Shown here: positions 1 through 10,356 of the stretch, piece after piece | How the letters are laid out: each line of letters begins with the position of its first letter | How positions within the stretch are numbered: the stretch's first letter is position 1 | DNA from: Adiantum capillus-veneris | Lineage: Eukaryota; Streptophyta; Polypodiopsida; Polypodiales; Pteridaceae | Reading direction: 5' to 3' | Length of the DNA stretch: 64,000 nucleotides | NCBI GenBank assembly: GCA_014529385.2 | Contig: CM043956.1 | Location: 90,102,721 to 90,166,720 of the forward strand | Notes under the pieces: generated by a model | What the model saw: the letters and a program-made list of their open reading frames with translations, nothing else | Told to the model about the DNA's origin: nothing | The model's database searches: none | Translations under genes and position numbers: made by a program

Positions 1-1420
1 ATGTTCCTAATGGAGCTTGAGTTAGGATTTTCCATAAGCCAAGCAAGACTTATTATGGTGCTGATCTTTTATCAATAAGTATAGAAGGATTTTCAAAATT
101 ATCGATAAGGGATGAACTAAAAGATGGTGAATTATCTCAAAATTTGAAAGTGAATGGACTAGATCTAGAATGAAAAGATGTATATGATTTTCTTCAGTTT
201 GGTGGATTTCCAAAGGACTAGTCCCTATAAAATAAGAAGAAACTAATTTTGAAGAGTTTAAATTCCACCATCATAGAAGGAGCTTTGAAGGTGTGTGCTT
301 ATGCATGGGAGGATGCAAGCGATCACATAAGCTCACAAAGGGAGTTTAGGAAGACATCCATTGATATCACTTACAAGAAGATTTTGCAAGCAAGTCTATG
401 GTGGTAGAGTATGATGGCTATTGTTAGGACTTTTTGTAAAACTTATGATATTTGTCAGAGAATAGGAAGGACAACAACCAGCAGACATGACACCTCCCAA
501 TCATTATTGGTGTTTATGAAATGGGACCTTGGACTTCATGGGTCTAGTCAAAAGGGACCCCTAGGAATAATAAGTGTATTTCAATGGAAACATGCTACGT
601 TAATAAGTGTGTTGAGGCTAAAACATTGCCTAACAACACTGCCAAGTCAACAACATGGTTCTTGTATGAGCATGTGATTTGCAAATTTTGTTGTTTAATC
701 AAGATTGTTTTAGTTCAATGAACTCATCTCATCAATGAGACAATTCAAATACTGACTGAAATTTTCTCAATTAATCATAGAAATTTGACACCGTATTATC
801 CCATATGAAATGGACAAGCTGAAAGGAGTAATAAGACAATCAAGGCCATACTAATAAAGATTTTCCAAAAAGAGCCTCACTATTGGGACGAGAAGATTAG
901 ACTACATTATAGGCATATATAATTTCTCATAAGGTTACCACATGTATGAACCCATTCCGGATGGTCGTGGAATAGAAGTAGTTGTGCCTATAAAATTTGC
1001 AATACCCAGTCTCAGATTGGCCATCAAACATGATATGGATTTCTGTAAAAATTTAAAACATAAATTGGATGAGTTGCTAAGACCAGATGAAATAAAAAAA
1101 GGGCTATGTTAGAACAAGAGGTAGTCTAGCAAAGAAGAAAGCATTGGCATGACAACAAAATAAAGGTTCAAGAGTTCAAAGAGGGGGATCTAGTTTTACT
1201 CTATCAACCAAAGTTAGGCCCAAAGAAGAAGTATTTAAAGGCTACATGGTCAAGACCATATGAAATTGACTAGGTTTTCTCCAATGGCATAGTAAGTCTT
1301 AAGGATTTATCAGGATTACTATTGCTAGGGGGCTATACTGGAGCTAAAATCAAGCTATATTATGCCAAGGGCCTATAATGGAGCTAAAATCAAGCTATGC
1401 TATACCAAACTAGATGAACC
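1..1420 (+). mobile_element. Degraded Ty3/gypsy pol remnant (RNase H linker to integrase C-terminus)
   Basis: This is the 3' half of an old gypsy pol gene, read on the plus strand with many stops and frameshifts. Around 190-410 a linker resembling the RNase H-integrase junction is readable, ending in ITYKKILQASLWW. At about 430-470 follows YDICQRIGR, the second half of the integrase HHCC zinc finger. Near 785-850 the TPYYP...GQAE-type catalytic-core end is visible, and at 1170-1310 a GPY-like stretch (VLLYQPKLGPKKKYLKATW...PYEI). No LTR was found for it here. The sequence differs clearly from element A, so it is another gypsy lineage. The catalytic DDE positions cannot be traced in one frame, so it is dead. 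Confidence 0.8.
1331..1409 (+). repeat. Two-copy tandem duplication, about 40 bp
   Basis: Two adjacent units share the core GGAGCTAAAATCAAGCTAT, at 1331-1369 and 1370-1409, with a few differences. They lie just past the integrase tail of the remnant. The translated core (GAKIKLYYAK) looks like gypsy integrase C-terminal sequence, so a piece of coding DNA was duplicated. Confidence 0.8.
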
Positions 1421-1753
1421 CCCAACACCAGTAGCTTAGAACACCAATACTTTAGAATAATATGAATAGCCTTTAAATATCTTTAGTATCAAACCAAAAT
1501 TACTAAAATAAGGAGAAAATCAAAAGCCATAGATTTGTTGGGATGGTTCTAGTTCAGAAAATTAGATTAGTGGGGAAACAAAGGAGTTGGAAATGCATAA
1601 CAATCATTGGTAGAACATTGAAATAAATCCTCTTGAGAATATTTCCAATAATCATTACAAAGATTGAACAATGCATGTGTGCCATGTCAAAATTGATGAG
1701 CATAAGTTTGAAGCAGCAAGAACATGGTGCATTCATGGCTTGAATTCATATAG
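1421..1753. other. Unassigned A/T-rich stretch before element A
   Basis: No reading frame, repeat or RNA gene is recognisable here. It probably is the tail of the degraded gypsy remnant. Its last four bases, ATAG at 1750-1753, are the left target-site duplication of element A. Confidence 0.5.
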
Positions 1754-3364
1754 TGATAGCCATTTTTAGGCTCTCCATAATTGCCATACTAAGTTACTCC
1801 ACCCTACCAAATTCACCCAAACGCTATGGCTATCCCTACCATTTCACTGTACATAGGCGTGTGTGAGTTAGGGGGCTTTTCCCATATCTTCTTAAAAACC
1901 CTCAGCTAGCTAGTCACTGGGCTAGGTGAGCCAAAAAAATAAAAAATAATAAAAAAATAAAAGTATATTATGGCCTCTTTGTGTGTAAATATTTCATTGT
2001 ATATATGGCCTAAATATAGGGATTTTTCATAATTATTTTGGTATTTTATTTAAATATTTCTACTTAGGTGTGTGTTTTATTAAACCTATGTACACCTTCT
2101 TTCATCCTCTTACACCATAATTATATTTTTTGCCAATATGTACATACTCTAACCTCATATTTTTCCTTTATACAAATCACTCCCACATTTTCACCCTCAC
2201 CCTCGTGAAAACAAAAAATTGATTTCTACTCATTGGTTACTTTTATTATATTATTTACTTGCATACCTTTTCCTCTTTCACCCAGAATAATTCAAGGAGG
2301 GACCATATCATATGATTCCAATATCTTTCCATATCCATAACTCCTCCATATTTTTATTATTATTTTTACTCATTATTCTAACACCATGTGCTCATTGAGC
2401 TAAAGTCCATGAATAGTCCATACACTAGTCCCACCATGTATATATTTCTTATTTCACCAATAATCCTCCTCCATGCATGGGTCAAGGGAAACTTGGATGC
2501 TTTTTATTATAATATGACAAAGGAGGGGCTCACTCTTGGATGCATTGTACAAATTCAACAAAGGAGGGGGCCACTAAAAGACTTTTGCAGGCATTAAAAA
2601 CAGGCTTTTTGGTGAGAATTTTGGCATCTATCTCCACTCCGAATTTGGAGCGGTGGTCAAAAGAGAAAATGTAGCCCACGCTCTGAATAATCACCTCAAA
2701 TTTTTTCATATTTTTGGAGCTACCAGCGGTGAGCTATGATTTTTTGAGTGGACCCAGCCTGCCCACTTTTCTCACAAGTAGCCCTTAGTCTTCTCTCACC
2801 CTTCCACACACCTACTCACTCTTACACATCCATCCCTCTCCTTCTCTCACTCAAACCTGCAATTTCCATGGCTTCTCCCACCCTCTTCACCATTACCCTT
2901 CTCTCTCATCCCTATAGTTCTTTTATGAACCTCTACATACATACACCCTCTCCATGTCTCTCTCTATTGCTTCTATGTTACAATTTCATTTACCTCTCCT
3001 AAAAATATCTAAAATTCAGCATCTTAACCATGATAACTTCTGCAAATTGAGGATTTTTCATCAACAAATCCTCTTTTCATCGTGGTGATCAACCGTGGCG
3101 GCGGCGTAAAGAAGCGAAGAAGAAGAAGAAGACCAGCGGTCATTTTTTCCACAATCTACACAAGGGTGAGTTCAAGCTTCTTCAAAGCTTCACCATCTCA
3201 ATGATTCTCTTTTAATTCACCCCTCTTCCTTCATCAAATCAACTCACTCTACCCATTGTAAATGTAACATTAACTTTCTAGTGATTACTAACGACTAACA
3301 TACTAACACAAAATAGCATTGACCTAACCATAAAAGACACCTCACCTCAAGACATGTACAAAGT

Positions 3365-3419
<55 letters not shown>

Positions 3420-3588
3420 TACTTACTTTCACCTTATCTACCATCAATAATGCTCTCTTTTGAGCCCACACCCATGACTCAAGCAGACAAAGAAGGCCCG
3501 CAATGTTTTGATATTCAAAAAAATCATAATCCTGATTTGTTAGCTTGTAAATTAGGATTTCCAATAATCTTTATGAGGGGTCTCCAAC

Positions 3589-3598
3589 CTATAAATAG
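3589..3598 (+). promoter_or_regulatory. LTR TATA box of element A
   Basis: CTATAAATAG lies in U3 about 210 bp before the AATAAA at 3800-3805. It is conserved in the 3' LTR at 12181-12190. Transcription would start roughly 30 bp downstream. Confidence 0.75.
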
Positions 3599-3799
3599 AC
3601 CCCTCTCCTTCTTGTAAAAAAACCTCCAATATCTCACATAGCACCCCAACACTCTATGCGTGAGGAGAGACTTAGGTGTAGCAACCACTTGTGAGCTTCA
3701 CTCTTGGTGTGAGAGAAGCCTTCAAGCTACACATTGTAAGTGAGAGAGCGTGAGTTCCACAAATCTCAAAACCACTATTGTATATGCTCCTTCATCATC

Positions 3800-3805
3800 A
3801 ATAAA
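3800..3805 (+). promoter_or_regulatory. LTR polyadenylation signal
   Basis: AATAAA in the context CATCAATAAATTGAGG. The same spacing from a TATA box is seen in the split LTR at 16780-17599, which supports it as the R-region poly(A) signal. Confidence 0.6.
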
Positions 3806-4438
3806 TTGAGGTTTGGTGCATCAAAGGCGTGATTCGACGTTCAAATCTTCATCCTTCCATTTGTGCAATACGGTTCGGTGAATTCAAGGTGACTTGTGTA
3901 TTTTGAGTTTTTATCGGTTGATCTTGATTTTAGAAATTGTTTTAGTGTGTTTTTCATTGCCATTTTTTTGTCCATTGTAAGAGGGTATTGTGGTGAGAGG
4001 TCTCCCACACCCGAAGACAGTGTGTGTGTTTTGGCAATGTTTAGCAATCACTAAGCATTGAGTGAGTTTTGTACAAGTTCTATGATAGCATCATAACGAA
4101 CCATCTCCATTTGCAAGTCACAAATAAGGTATCACGCAAGATCCTTTCCTCTCTCTCTTCCCTTTGCTCTAGCTCTCTCTGGTCCATTTCATGTGTGTCT
4201 CGGTGTGAGGTTGCTTGTGTGTGTTGTGTGGTGCATCTTCTTGGTTGTGCCAAAATCTCTCTTGCGTCCTAGTTCGCATACCATAACTAGGTGGTGCCCC
4301 TATCTTGTTTGGGTTTGGCTGTGGGTTTGTTGTTGTGTTGTGCTTGTGGTTGCCCCAGCCCCAATTGAGAAGCACGGGAGCCTTGAGGGGTGTTTAGAGG
4401 TCGCCTCTCTTGTTGCCCGCCCCGGACCGCCTCAATTT

Positions 4439-4457
4439 TGGTGCCCCCACGGAGGAC
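4439..4457 (+). other. Primer-binding site of element A
   Basis: TGGTGCCCCCACGGAGGAC begins 4 bp after the 5' LTR. It is not the common initiator-Met type (TGGTATCAGAGC). Element C has a close match in the same place at 48597. The matching tRNA was not identified. Confidence 0.7.
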
Positions 4458-4511
4458 AGGCTTGTGTATGTTTTGTGTAGGCTCAACCTTTAGCATAATC
4501 AAGTAGCTTGC

Positions 4512-4724
4512 ATGAATCACGAGAATTTGTATGATCCCTTCATTCCCATTGCAAGGCAAAAGATACACATAATTGTTAGTACTAAGTTGCAATTTCAACG
4601 TGTAATTCGTAGTATTTTAGGTCCTCTTAGGTTGGCAGAGATAAACGCATCAGTAAATCCTTTTATTTTGCCTCTCATTAGGTACGACCTTAGTTTGGAC
4701 GTCTATATTTTTGTTTTGTTTTAA
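4512..4724 (+). CDS. Leader small ORF 1 of element A (diverged duplicate)
   Basis: A frame of 70 codons between the PBS and gag. It aligns with the next small frame at 4746-4964 over most of its length: VSTKLQFQRVIRSILGP against ISRKIHFQQRMVFMFGA, then FILPLIRYDLSLDV against VILPLIDYHRSFDV, and both end soon after. So it is the diverged copy of a tandem duplication. I do not recognise the family. The sequence is basic and hydrophobic, with no cysteine pattern, signal peptide or clear membrane segment. It may be a redundant, decaying copy. Confidence 0.5.
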   Translation: MNHENLYDPFIPIARQKIHIIVSTKLQFQRVIRSILGPLRLAEINASVNPFILPLIRYDLSLDVYIFVLF

Positions 4725-4745
4725 GCATAAGGTCATGCATAGACA

Positions 4746-4964
4746 ATGGATAATGGCCCAAGAATAGAGGTTTTCCCCTTTCATTTCACTCCACACATTA
4801 GAATAAACATTGCAATTAGTAGAAAAATCCATTTTCAACAACGTATGGTGTTCATGTTTGGTGCCCAAAGAGTAGGAGAAATTTTCACGTCACCAAACCC
4901 AGTCATCCTACCTCTCATTGATTATCATAGGTCATTTGATGTGAATACTTCTATTTTGTTGTAG
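4746..4964 (+). CDS. Leader small ORF 2 of element A, conserved peptide of unknown function
   Basis: A frame of 72 codons starting at ATG 4746 and ending at TAG 4962-4964, 84 bp before the gag start. The core SRKIHFQQRMVFMFG (codons 4818-4862) recurs in element C at 49386-49430 as SRKISFQQRMVFMFG. Between those two copies 11 of 15 codons differ synonymously, one differs in amino acid and three are identical. A further copy is a relic on the minus strand at 34269-34486. The C-terminal pattern V-I-L-P-L-I-D-Y then S-F-D-V then I-L-L-stop is also shared. This is the pattern of a translated, selected peptide. No known domain is recognised; a role in RNA packaging, leader translation or silencing defence would be speculation. 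Confidence 0.7.
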   Translation: MDNGPRIEVFPFHFTPHIRINIAISRKIHFQQRMVFMFGAQRVGEIFTSPNPVILPLIDYHRSFDVNTSILL

Positions 4965-5048
4965 AATAGATTGCAATTTAGAGAATATTATTGTGTAGAT
5001 CTTTTAAAGAAAGAAAAAATAAAAACGCATCACTTTGAAATCAATTCA

Positions 5049-6755
5049 ATGGAGAACCAACGCCAAATGTCTGGATATCCTCTTTTCTTTGGAGAGCCTG
5101 GAGAGGATGCAGAATTATTTTTGGCAAATTTCAAGATGTCTTGTCGTATCAAGAGGATAGTAACTGATCAAGAACGTGTAGAAATGTTTTAGGTAGTCCT
5201 TAGGAAAGATGCTAGCACTTGGTTTGACTCTTTGCCTGAGGAAGTTAAAGAAAATTACATGGAAGTTGTCGATCATTTCAAGAGATACTTCTTTGATCCC
5301 CAAAACACTCAAAAGCTATGGCAAGACATTGTTTCTCATAAGCAAAAAGACTTAGATGACTACTACTTGTACAAGCAAGAGTTTCTACGTCTTTGGGCTG
5401 TATGGGTGAGAAATGTTGCTAACCCTGGTGATGGTGCAGAGTTCCTAAAGAAGGAGAGGTTCATAGCCGGACTCTTTCCTGACCTTAAGGTAAAAGTTGA
5501 GGCGGGTGCACCTGCTACCTTTGATGCAGCTGAAACTAGGGCTGCTGAGAAATATAGGAAACTCAAGTGCTTAAGGGGGGAGGTTCCAATAGAAGGTCCT
5601 AGACCCAAAGGTAAGTCACAAGCATCAACATGTAAGGAGCTTCCTGAGGTAACGGCGGAAGTGATTGAGAAGTTAAATGATTCTTTAAGCAGCTTGTCAA
5701 TTCACCTTGCACAAGCTGTAGGTCCAAAGGGACAAGCAAAGAAGTCTGAAGAGCGAGACCCACGACCTAGGAGAGTCTTGCAATGTTGGAATTGCGGTGA
5801 GTCTGGACATGGGATGTATAATTGTCCTTGGCCCCGTGGGGAGCTAGGGAGACCTAACTTGAATTACCCAGTCATGAATGCAGGTGAAGGAAGTAGTCAG
5901 CAACCACGGCTTATACAAAGGCCAACTGGAGCAAGACCACCTCCACAAGGAGTGGAAGGAGTTCCACCTTTGCCAGACCCAAACGTGCATGTGGTAGAGG
6001 TGACAAATTCAAGAGAGGTTGACATGGAAGCAAATGGCATTAAGCGTGGCCGAGGGAAAGGTAAGGAGAAAGAAGGAGTTACATCACAAAGTGACCATGG
6101 ACGAGAAAAGAAGGCAAAGGAGACCAAGGAAGCTAAGAGGACTCGACGTCATATCAACCTCCAAGACTTTCCTCTTGGACATGGAATGGCTCCATACAAC
6201 CTGTTGGAAGACATGAGAGGTAAGGGTCCTGATATCTCATGGCCTCAATTTCTTGCATTATGTCCACAAGTTAGGAGGGATTTAACAAGGGCAGTTAGCA
6301 CTAAGAGAAAGGCAAAAGAGAGTGTGCCTGTTGTAAAAATTGCACAAGCTGAAATGAATGAGGACATTACACCTGTGCTAGATTGTTACATAAAAGGGAG
6401 ATTGGTTAGGAAAGGTCTAGTGGATGGGGGTGCACAAATTTGCATCATGACAGAGGGACTCATGCAAAAACTAGGCATGCACATCCATGAGACACCTGAA
6501 ATTAAGGTCAAGATGGCAAACAATAGCAAGGCTAGGTGCGTAGGCATTTGTAAAAATGTTTTTGTGGAGGCCTTTGGCATTAAGAAGGCAGTGGATTTCT
6601 ATGTCATGTCTACCAAAGGAAATGGTTACCCATTTATCCTAGGGAGACCATGGCTAATGAAAATGCGAGCTTTGCAGGATTGGGAGAGTGGAAAGCTAAT
6701 TTGCAGGAACGACAATCATAAGAAGGTTGTCTTTGACATGAAGGAGCAACGCTAA
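5049..6755 (+). pseudogene. gag: Element A gag-protease, one internal stop
   Basis: Gag forms the particle and protease cuts the polyprotein. The start at ATG 5049 (MENQRQMSGYPLFF) is the first in frame after the leader. A TAG at 5190-5192 interrupts it, and the frame then stays open to TAA 6753-6755. The retrotransposon gag core covers about 5100-5600 (WFDSLPEEV...F..YF). A CCHC zinc knuckle, CWNCGESGHGMYNC, is at about 5794-5835. A basic/acidic linker follows. The protease lies at about 6400-6700, with active-site motif VDGGAQI (Asp-Gly-Gly instead of Asp-Ser/Thr-Gly) and the distal ILGRPWL. Gag and protease share one frame with RT, as in single-polyprotein gypsy elements. Confidence 0.9.
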
Positions 6756-7963
6756 GAGGATCTCCATGAAGAATCATCTCAAAGTGAGACGGAAGAAGGT
6801 TGGACCGATAACACTTCAGAAGAAGAAAGTAGCGGCAGCATTACTGAAGAGGAGCCTTCCATCAAAGTCATGGGGGTAAGGTTTAAGCCAACCAACCAAG
6901 AGACCTCTTGTCAAGGTTTGGAGGAGGTAGGTTCCCAAGAGAACCAAAAAGTGGAAGATGAAAGAATTCTAGAAGGTATGCTATCTACAACACTTACAAA
7001 GGATGAAAGAGAGGAGTTCAAATGTGTGCTAAGGAAATTTCCTAGGCTTTTTGCTAAAGACTACACTGATGTGCGTGGAGTAGTTGTTGTTCAACACAAA
7101 ATTGAGTTGAAGCCAGAGGCCACACCTAAGGCTTAGAAGCTACGAAGGCTAGGAGTCATCAAGGAGCAGGCTTTACTCAAGGAGGTAAGAAAGCTTCTAG
7201 CAGCAGGTTTCATTTATCCAGTGGAGAATTCAGAGTGGGTCTCTCCCGTTGTTGTCACTCCTAAGAAAAACGGAAAGTGGAGGGTGTGTGTGGATTACCG
7301 TCCACTCAATGAGGCAACAAAAAGAGATCACTTTCCCCTCCCATTTCAAGATGAGATACTAAATGAGGTAGCTGGTCATGAGAAGTACACTGTGTGTGAT
7401 GGCTACTCAGGCTACTTTCAAATAGGTATCGCATTGGAAGATCAATTGAAAACAACCTTTATCACTCCTTGGGGTTGTTATGCTTTTAGAGTCATGCCAT
7501 TTGGTCTGACAAATGCTCCTGCAACATTCCAACGTTTCATGAACATGGTGTTTCAAGCATTCTTTGGAAAGTCAATTAGGGTGTTCATTGATGATTTCTG
7601 CATTTATAGCTCAAAATCATTGCATCTACAAAGGGTAGAAGAAGGTTTAAAGAAGCTCTATGACATGGGAGGTCAACTCAACCCCGACAAGTGCCACATA
7701 GGTGAGGATTAAGTGATCTTGCTAGGTCACAAGGTTTTCTATAAAGGCATTGAGGTGGATCCTTCAAAAGCAAAGGCTCTTATTGAGCTCCCATCACCAA
7801 AGAGTCTTAAGGAGGTTATCTCTTTCATTCAGAAGGTGAAGTATATGTCACGCTTCATTCACTTACCCTCGAAGTTGCTTCATCCTTTGCAAAAGTTGAC
7901 ACAACAAGTAGAATTTGCATGGTCTGATGAGCTTGAAGAGTATTTTTGTAACATTAAAGTTAT
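6756..7963 (+). pseudogene. pol: Element A acidic linker and reverse transcriptase, broken
   Basis: It continues in the gag frame after the TAA at 6753. An acidic Ser/Glu-rich linker (about 6760-6860) leads to the RT N-terminus (IELKPEATPK...). Further stops are TAG 7134-7136 and TAA 7710-7712. RT motifs are visible: WVSPVVVTPKKNGKWRVCVDYRPLN near 7236-7310, the block with VMPFGLTNAPATFQRFMN near 7492-7545, and the catalytic box FIDDFCIYS near 7587-7611 (the usual form is Y/F-x-DD). The thumb or connection region follows (LGHKVFYKGIEVDPSKAKAL). Near 7940-7964 the frame shifts by one relative to the downstream part. It is clearly gypsy RT but not translatable as one protein. Confidence 0.9.
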
Positions 7964-9700
7964 TTGTCAGAGCTACCAACACTCATGCCTCCTTGTTGGG
8001 AGTACACATTCTTTGTTAGCTCTAGTGTTGGAAGGGAAACAATTGGTGCTGTGTTGTTACAACAAGATCCCCATAGTACAAGGATGCGACCCATCTACTT
8101 TGCTAGTAGGGTCATGAATGCTTTGGAGAGAGACTACACAGAAGCAGAACTCATGATGCTTTCTCTCATGTTTGCGGTGAGAAAGTTTAGATCCTACCTG
8201 CTACCAAAACCTTTTGTAATTCTCACTGCAGAAAATTTGTTCCCTTGGGTGTCATCTCAAATGAATCTTAGTACTAGGATCTCAAAGTGGATTATGGAGT
8301 TGCAAGAGTTCCAATACTCTTTCAAGGTAGAAGATAGTGTACATGCACAATTGGTAGGGATTCTCACTTATAGGGTACATGAGAAGGAAATTAAGGTGCC
8401 TCAAGTAAAGACCCTACCATTGCCACCACCAAAAAGTATTCCCAATGCTTTTACCTTGTTCTTTGATGGAGCTTTTCGACGAGCCACAGGGAAAGTAGGG
8501 GGAGGGCTAGTGTTGCTCAACCCAAGTGGAGAGGTGGTCATGAAAGAGAAGGTCAATCTACCAGGTTCAACTAGCAACAATGAAGCAGAATACGACACAC
8601 TACTTCATGGTTTGAAGATGTGCATTGGACAAGGGATAAAACGTCTCATGGTAAAGGGAGATGCACTTCTCATTGTTAAACAGATTTTAGGCATTTGGGC
8701 ATGCAAGAATGAAAGCTTAAGAACAAAAGTTCATGCCATTCGTAAGATGTTTAATCAGTTTGAAGAAGTGCAACTATATCATATTTCGAGGAAACAAAAT
8801 GAAGATGCCGATTTACTTGCACAACAAGCAGTTACATGTGTTGAGAGAGAAGTGCGGGTCATCATGGTGGCAGCAGCTATTAAGCAAACGAGATACCAGG
8901 GATTGGAGTCATTGGCTCGCATTATTGGCTACATTTTCGAGGGTGAGTTTCCACAAGACTTCACGAAGGCTCAGAAGAGGAGACTCATGAAGAAGGCAAG
9001 TTTCTATCTCTTCCTAGAAGGCTCCCTCTATCAAAAAGGGAAGGATCAATTGTGCAGAAGAGTACCAACTATCGAGGAAATTCCAGCCATTCTAAAAGGT
9101 TTGCATGAAGAGGCATGTGGTGGTCATTTTGCCCAAGAATCAACTGTGAAGAAGATTTTGCTTGCGGGGTATGTTTGGCCAAGCTTGCATGTGGACGTTC
9201 AACATTGGTGTAAAAGCTGTCACAATTGTCAGATAAATGGAAATAGAAGGTTGGTGCATGGCCCGAGGCAAATAGTTCTTGCAAATGGACCCTTTGAAAA
9301 GTGGGGCATTGATGCTATGGGTCCTCTGCCTAGGACAAAAAATGGTAAACTCTACATTCTAGTGGCTGTAGACTATATGACTAGGTGGGTGGAAGCTCAA
9401 AGTGTGGCAAGAGTTAATGAGAGGACAGTTAGCAAGTTTGTGTACACTCACATTTGTTGCAGATTTGGCACACCTTTGGAGATCGTTTCTGATAATGGTC
9501 CAGGATTTCGGAAGGGCTTGCTCACAGAAGTTTGTAATGAGCTTCACATTCTACATCGGCATAGCACACCCTACTATCCTCAATCAAATGGTTTGGTAGA
9601 GAGGGCTAATGGTGTCATTGCAGGAATCATTAGAAAGATGGTGCAAAACAAGACAAAATTATGGGATGACTTCTTGGATGGTGCCTTGTGGGCATATTGA
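7964..9700 (+). pseudogene. pol: Element A RNase H, archaeal-type second RNase H and integrase core
   Basis: Open for 578 codons after the frameshift. About residues 1-90 are the gypsy RNase H (ETIGAVLLQQD...PIYFASRVMNALERDYTEAE), but its first catalytic Asp position reads VSSSVG and the later TDH position reads TAEN, so it looks inactive. About residues 160-290 are a second RNase H of the archaeal/plant type with FFDGAF, NNEAEY, KGDALLI and NEDADLLA, so its D-E-D-D residues are present. The integrase follows: the HHCC finger ends in CKSCHNC (about residue 420), then GIDAMGP, SDNGPGF and LVERANG, an intact D-D-35-E set. A TGA at 9698-9700 ends the frame in the middle of integrase. Confidence 0.9.
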
Positions 9701-10327
9701 ACCACATATAGGGAAGCCATGGAGTTCACACCATTTCACTTGGTCTATGGTCAAGACGCTTTGCAGCCTATCGAGCTCAACATTCCAATAATGCGAATTC
9801 ATGGCAAAGGAGCACAAGATGATCAAGAGGTATGGATGGATCGACTTCTTACGTTAGTGGAGCTTGAGTGGAAAAGAGAAGCAGCATACGAGTGCTATAA
9901 GAGGAAAGCCACACAAGCGAAAGAAACGCACGACAAGAAACTGAAGGACAAAGGCATCAAGGAAGGAGAGCTTGTGCTAAGGTATGACAATCGACTTGAC
10001 AATCGTTTTGATGCCAAGTTTGAAACTAGATGGCAAGGGCCATACATAGTCAAGAAGGCTTTCAATTCTAGTTACTATCAGCTTATGGACTTGAATGGTA
10101 AAGAGCACTCCAGGAAGGTAAACGGGTATCGCTTGAAGCCCTATTTGAGTCGCCTTCTACCAAAGGATCTACCAAAGATCTGTCCAAAGGCCGCTGTCTC
10201 ATGTAAGTATTGTTACATAAAGCATGAGTGTAACTCCAGCCACAATTCTGAGGGGCCAAACAATGAAGATCTAGACAAGGACTCTGAAGCACTCTCTTTG
10301 GAAAAGATGCTCTATGATGGTACATGA
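9701..10327 (+). pseudogene. pol: Element A integrase C-terminus with GPY/F domain
   Basis: Same frame as the upstream integrase, separated only by the TGA at 9698. It begins TTYREAMEFTPFHLVYGQ and carries the GPY/F module (RWQGPYIVKKAFNSSYYQLMDLNG) near 10030-10100, a DNA-contacting part of gypsy integrases. A low-complexity acidic tail ends at TGA 10325-10327. No chromodomain is visible. The PPT follows 16 bp later, so nothing else is encoded before the 3' LTR. Confidence 0.88.
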
Positions 10328-10342
10328 ATATACCATCATCCT

Positions 10343-10352
10343 GGGGGGAGGG
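10343..10352 (+). other. Polypurine tract of element A
   Basis: GGGGGGAGGG lies 4 bp before the 3' LTR start at 10357 and would prime plus-strand DNA synthesis. Confidence 0.85.
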
Positions 10353-10356
10353 CTAT

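Larger units (their letters stand above)
1754..4434 (+). repeat. 5' LTR of element A
   Basis: This LTR of 2,681 bp starts TGATAGCC and ends CCTCA. It aligns end to end with 10357-13026. It holds a (CT)n run at 3367-3417, a TATA box at 3589-3598 and an AATAAA signal at 3800-3805, so U3, R and U5 can be placed. Several frames of 60-100 codons inside it are chance openings in low-complexity DNA. Confidence 0.95.

Noticed and set aside
3354-3617. Open frames made of Ser-Leu or Arg-Glu repeats (also at 14503-14822, 16654-16891, 40110-40358, 45050-45253, 54274-54477, 57469-57830 and others)
   Set aside because: CT/GA dinucleotide runs are open in several frames on both strands. These are shadows of microsatellites and not genes.
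4193-4598. Overlapping frames of 80-100 codons on both strands at the end of the element A LTRs
   Set aside because: They lie in LTR U5, overlap on opposite strands, have no motif, and the 3' LTR copy (12785-13030) differs in length.
5049-10327. RNA editing or programmed readthrough as the reason for the five stops
   Set aside because: All stops are one C-to-T change from Gln/Arg codons, which would fit U-to-C editing known in some plant organelles, but this is nuclear DNA and there is also a frameshift. Mutation is the simpler reading.
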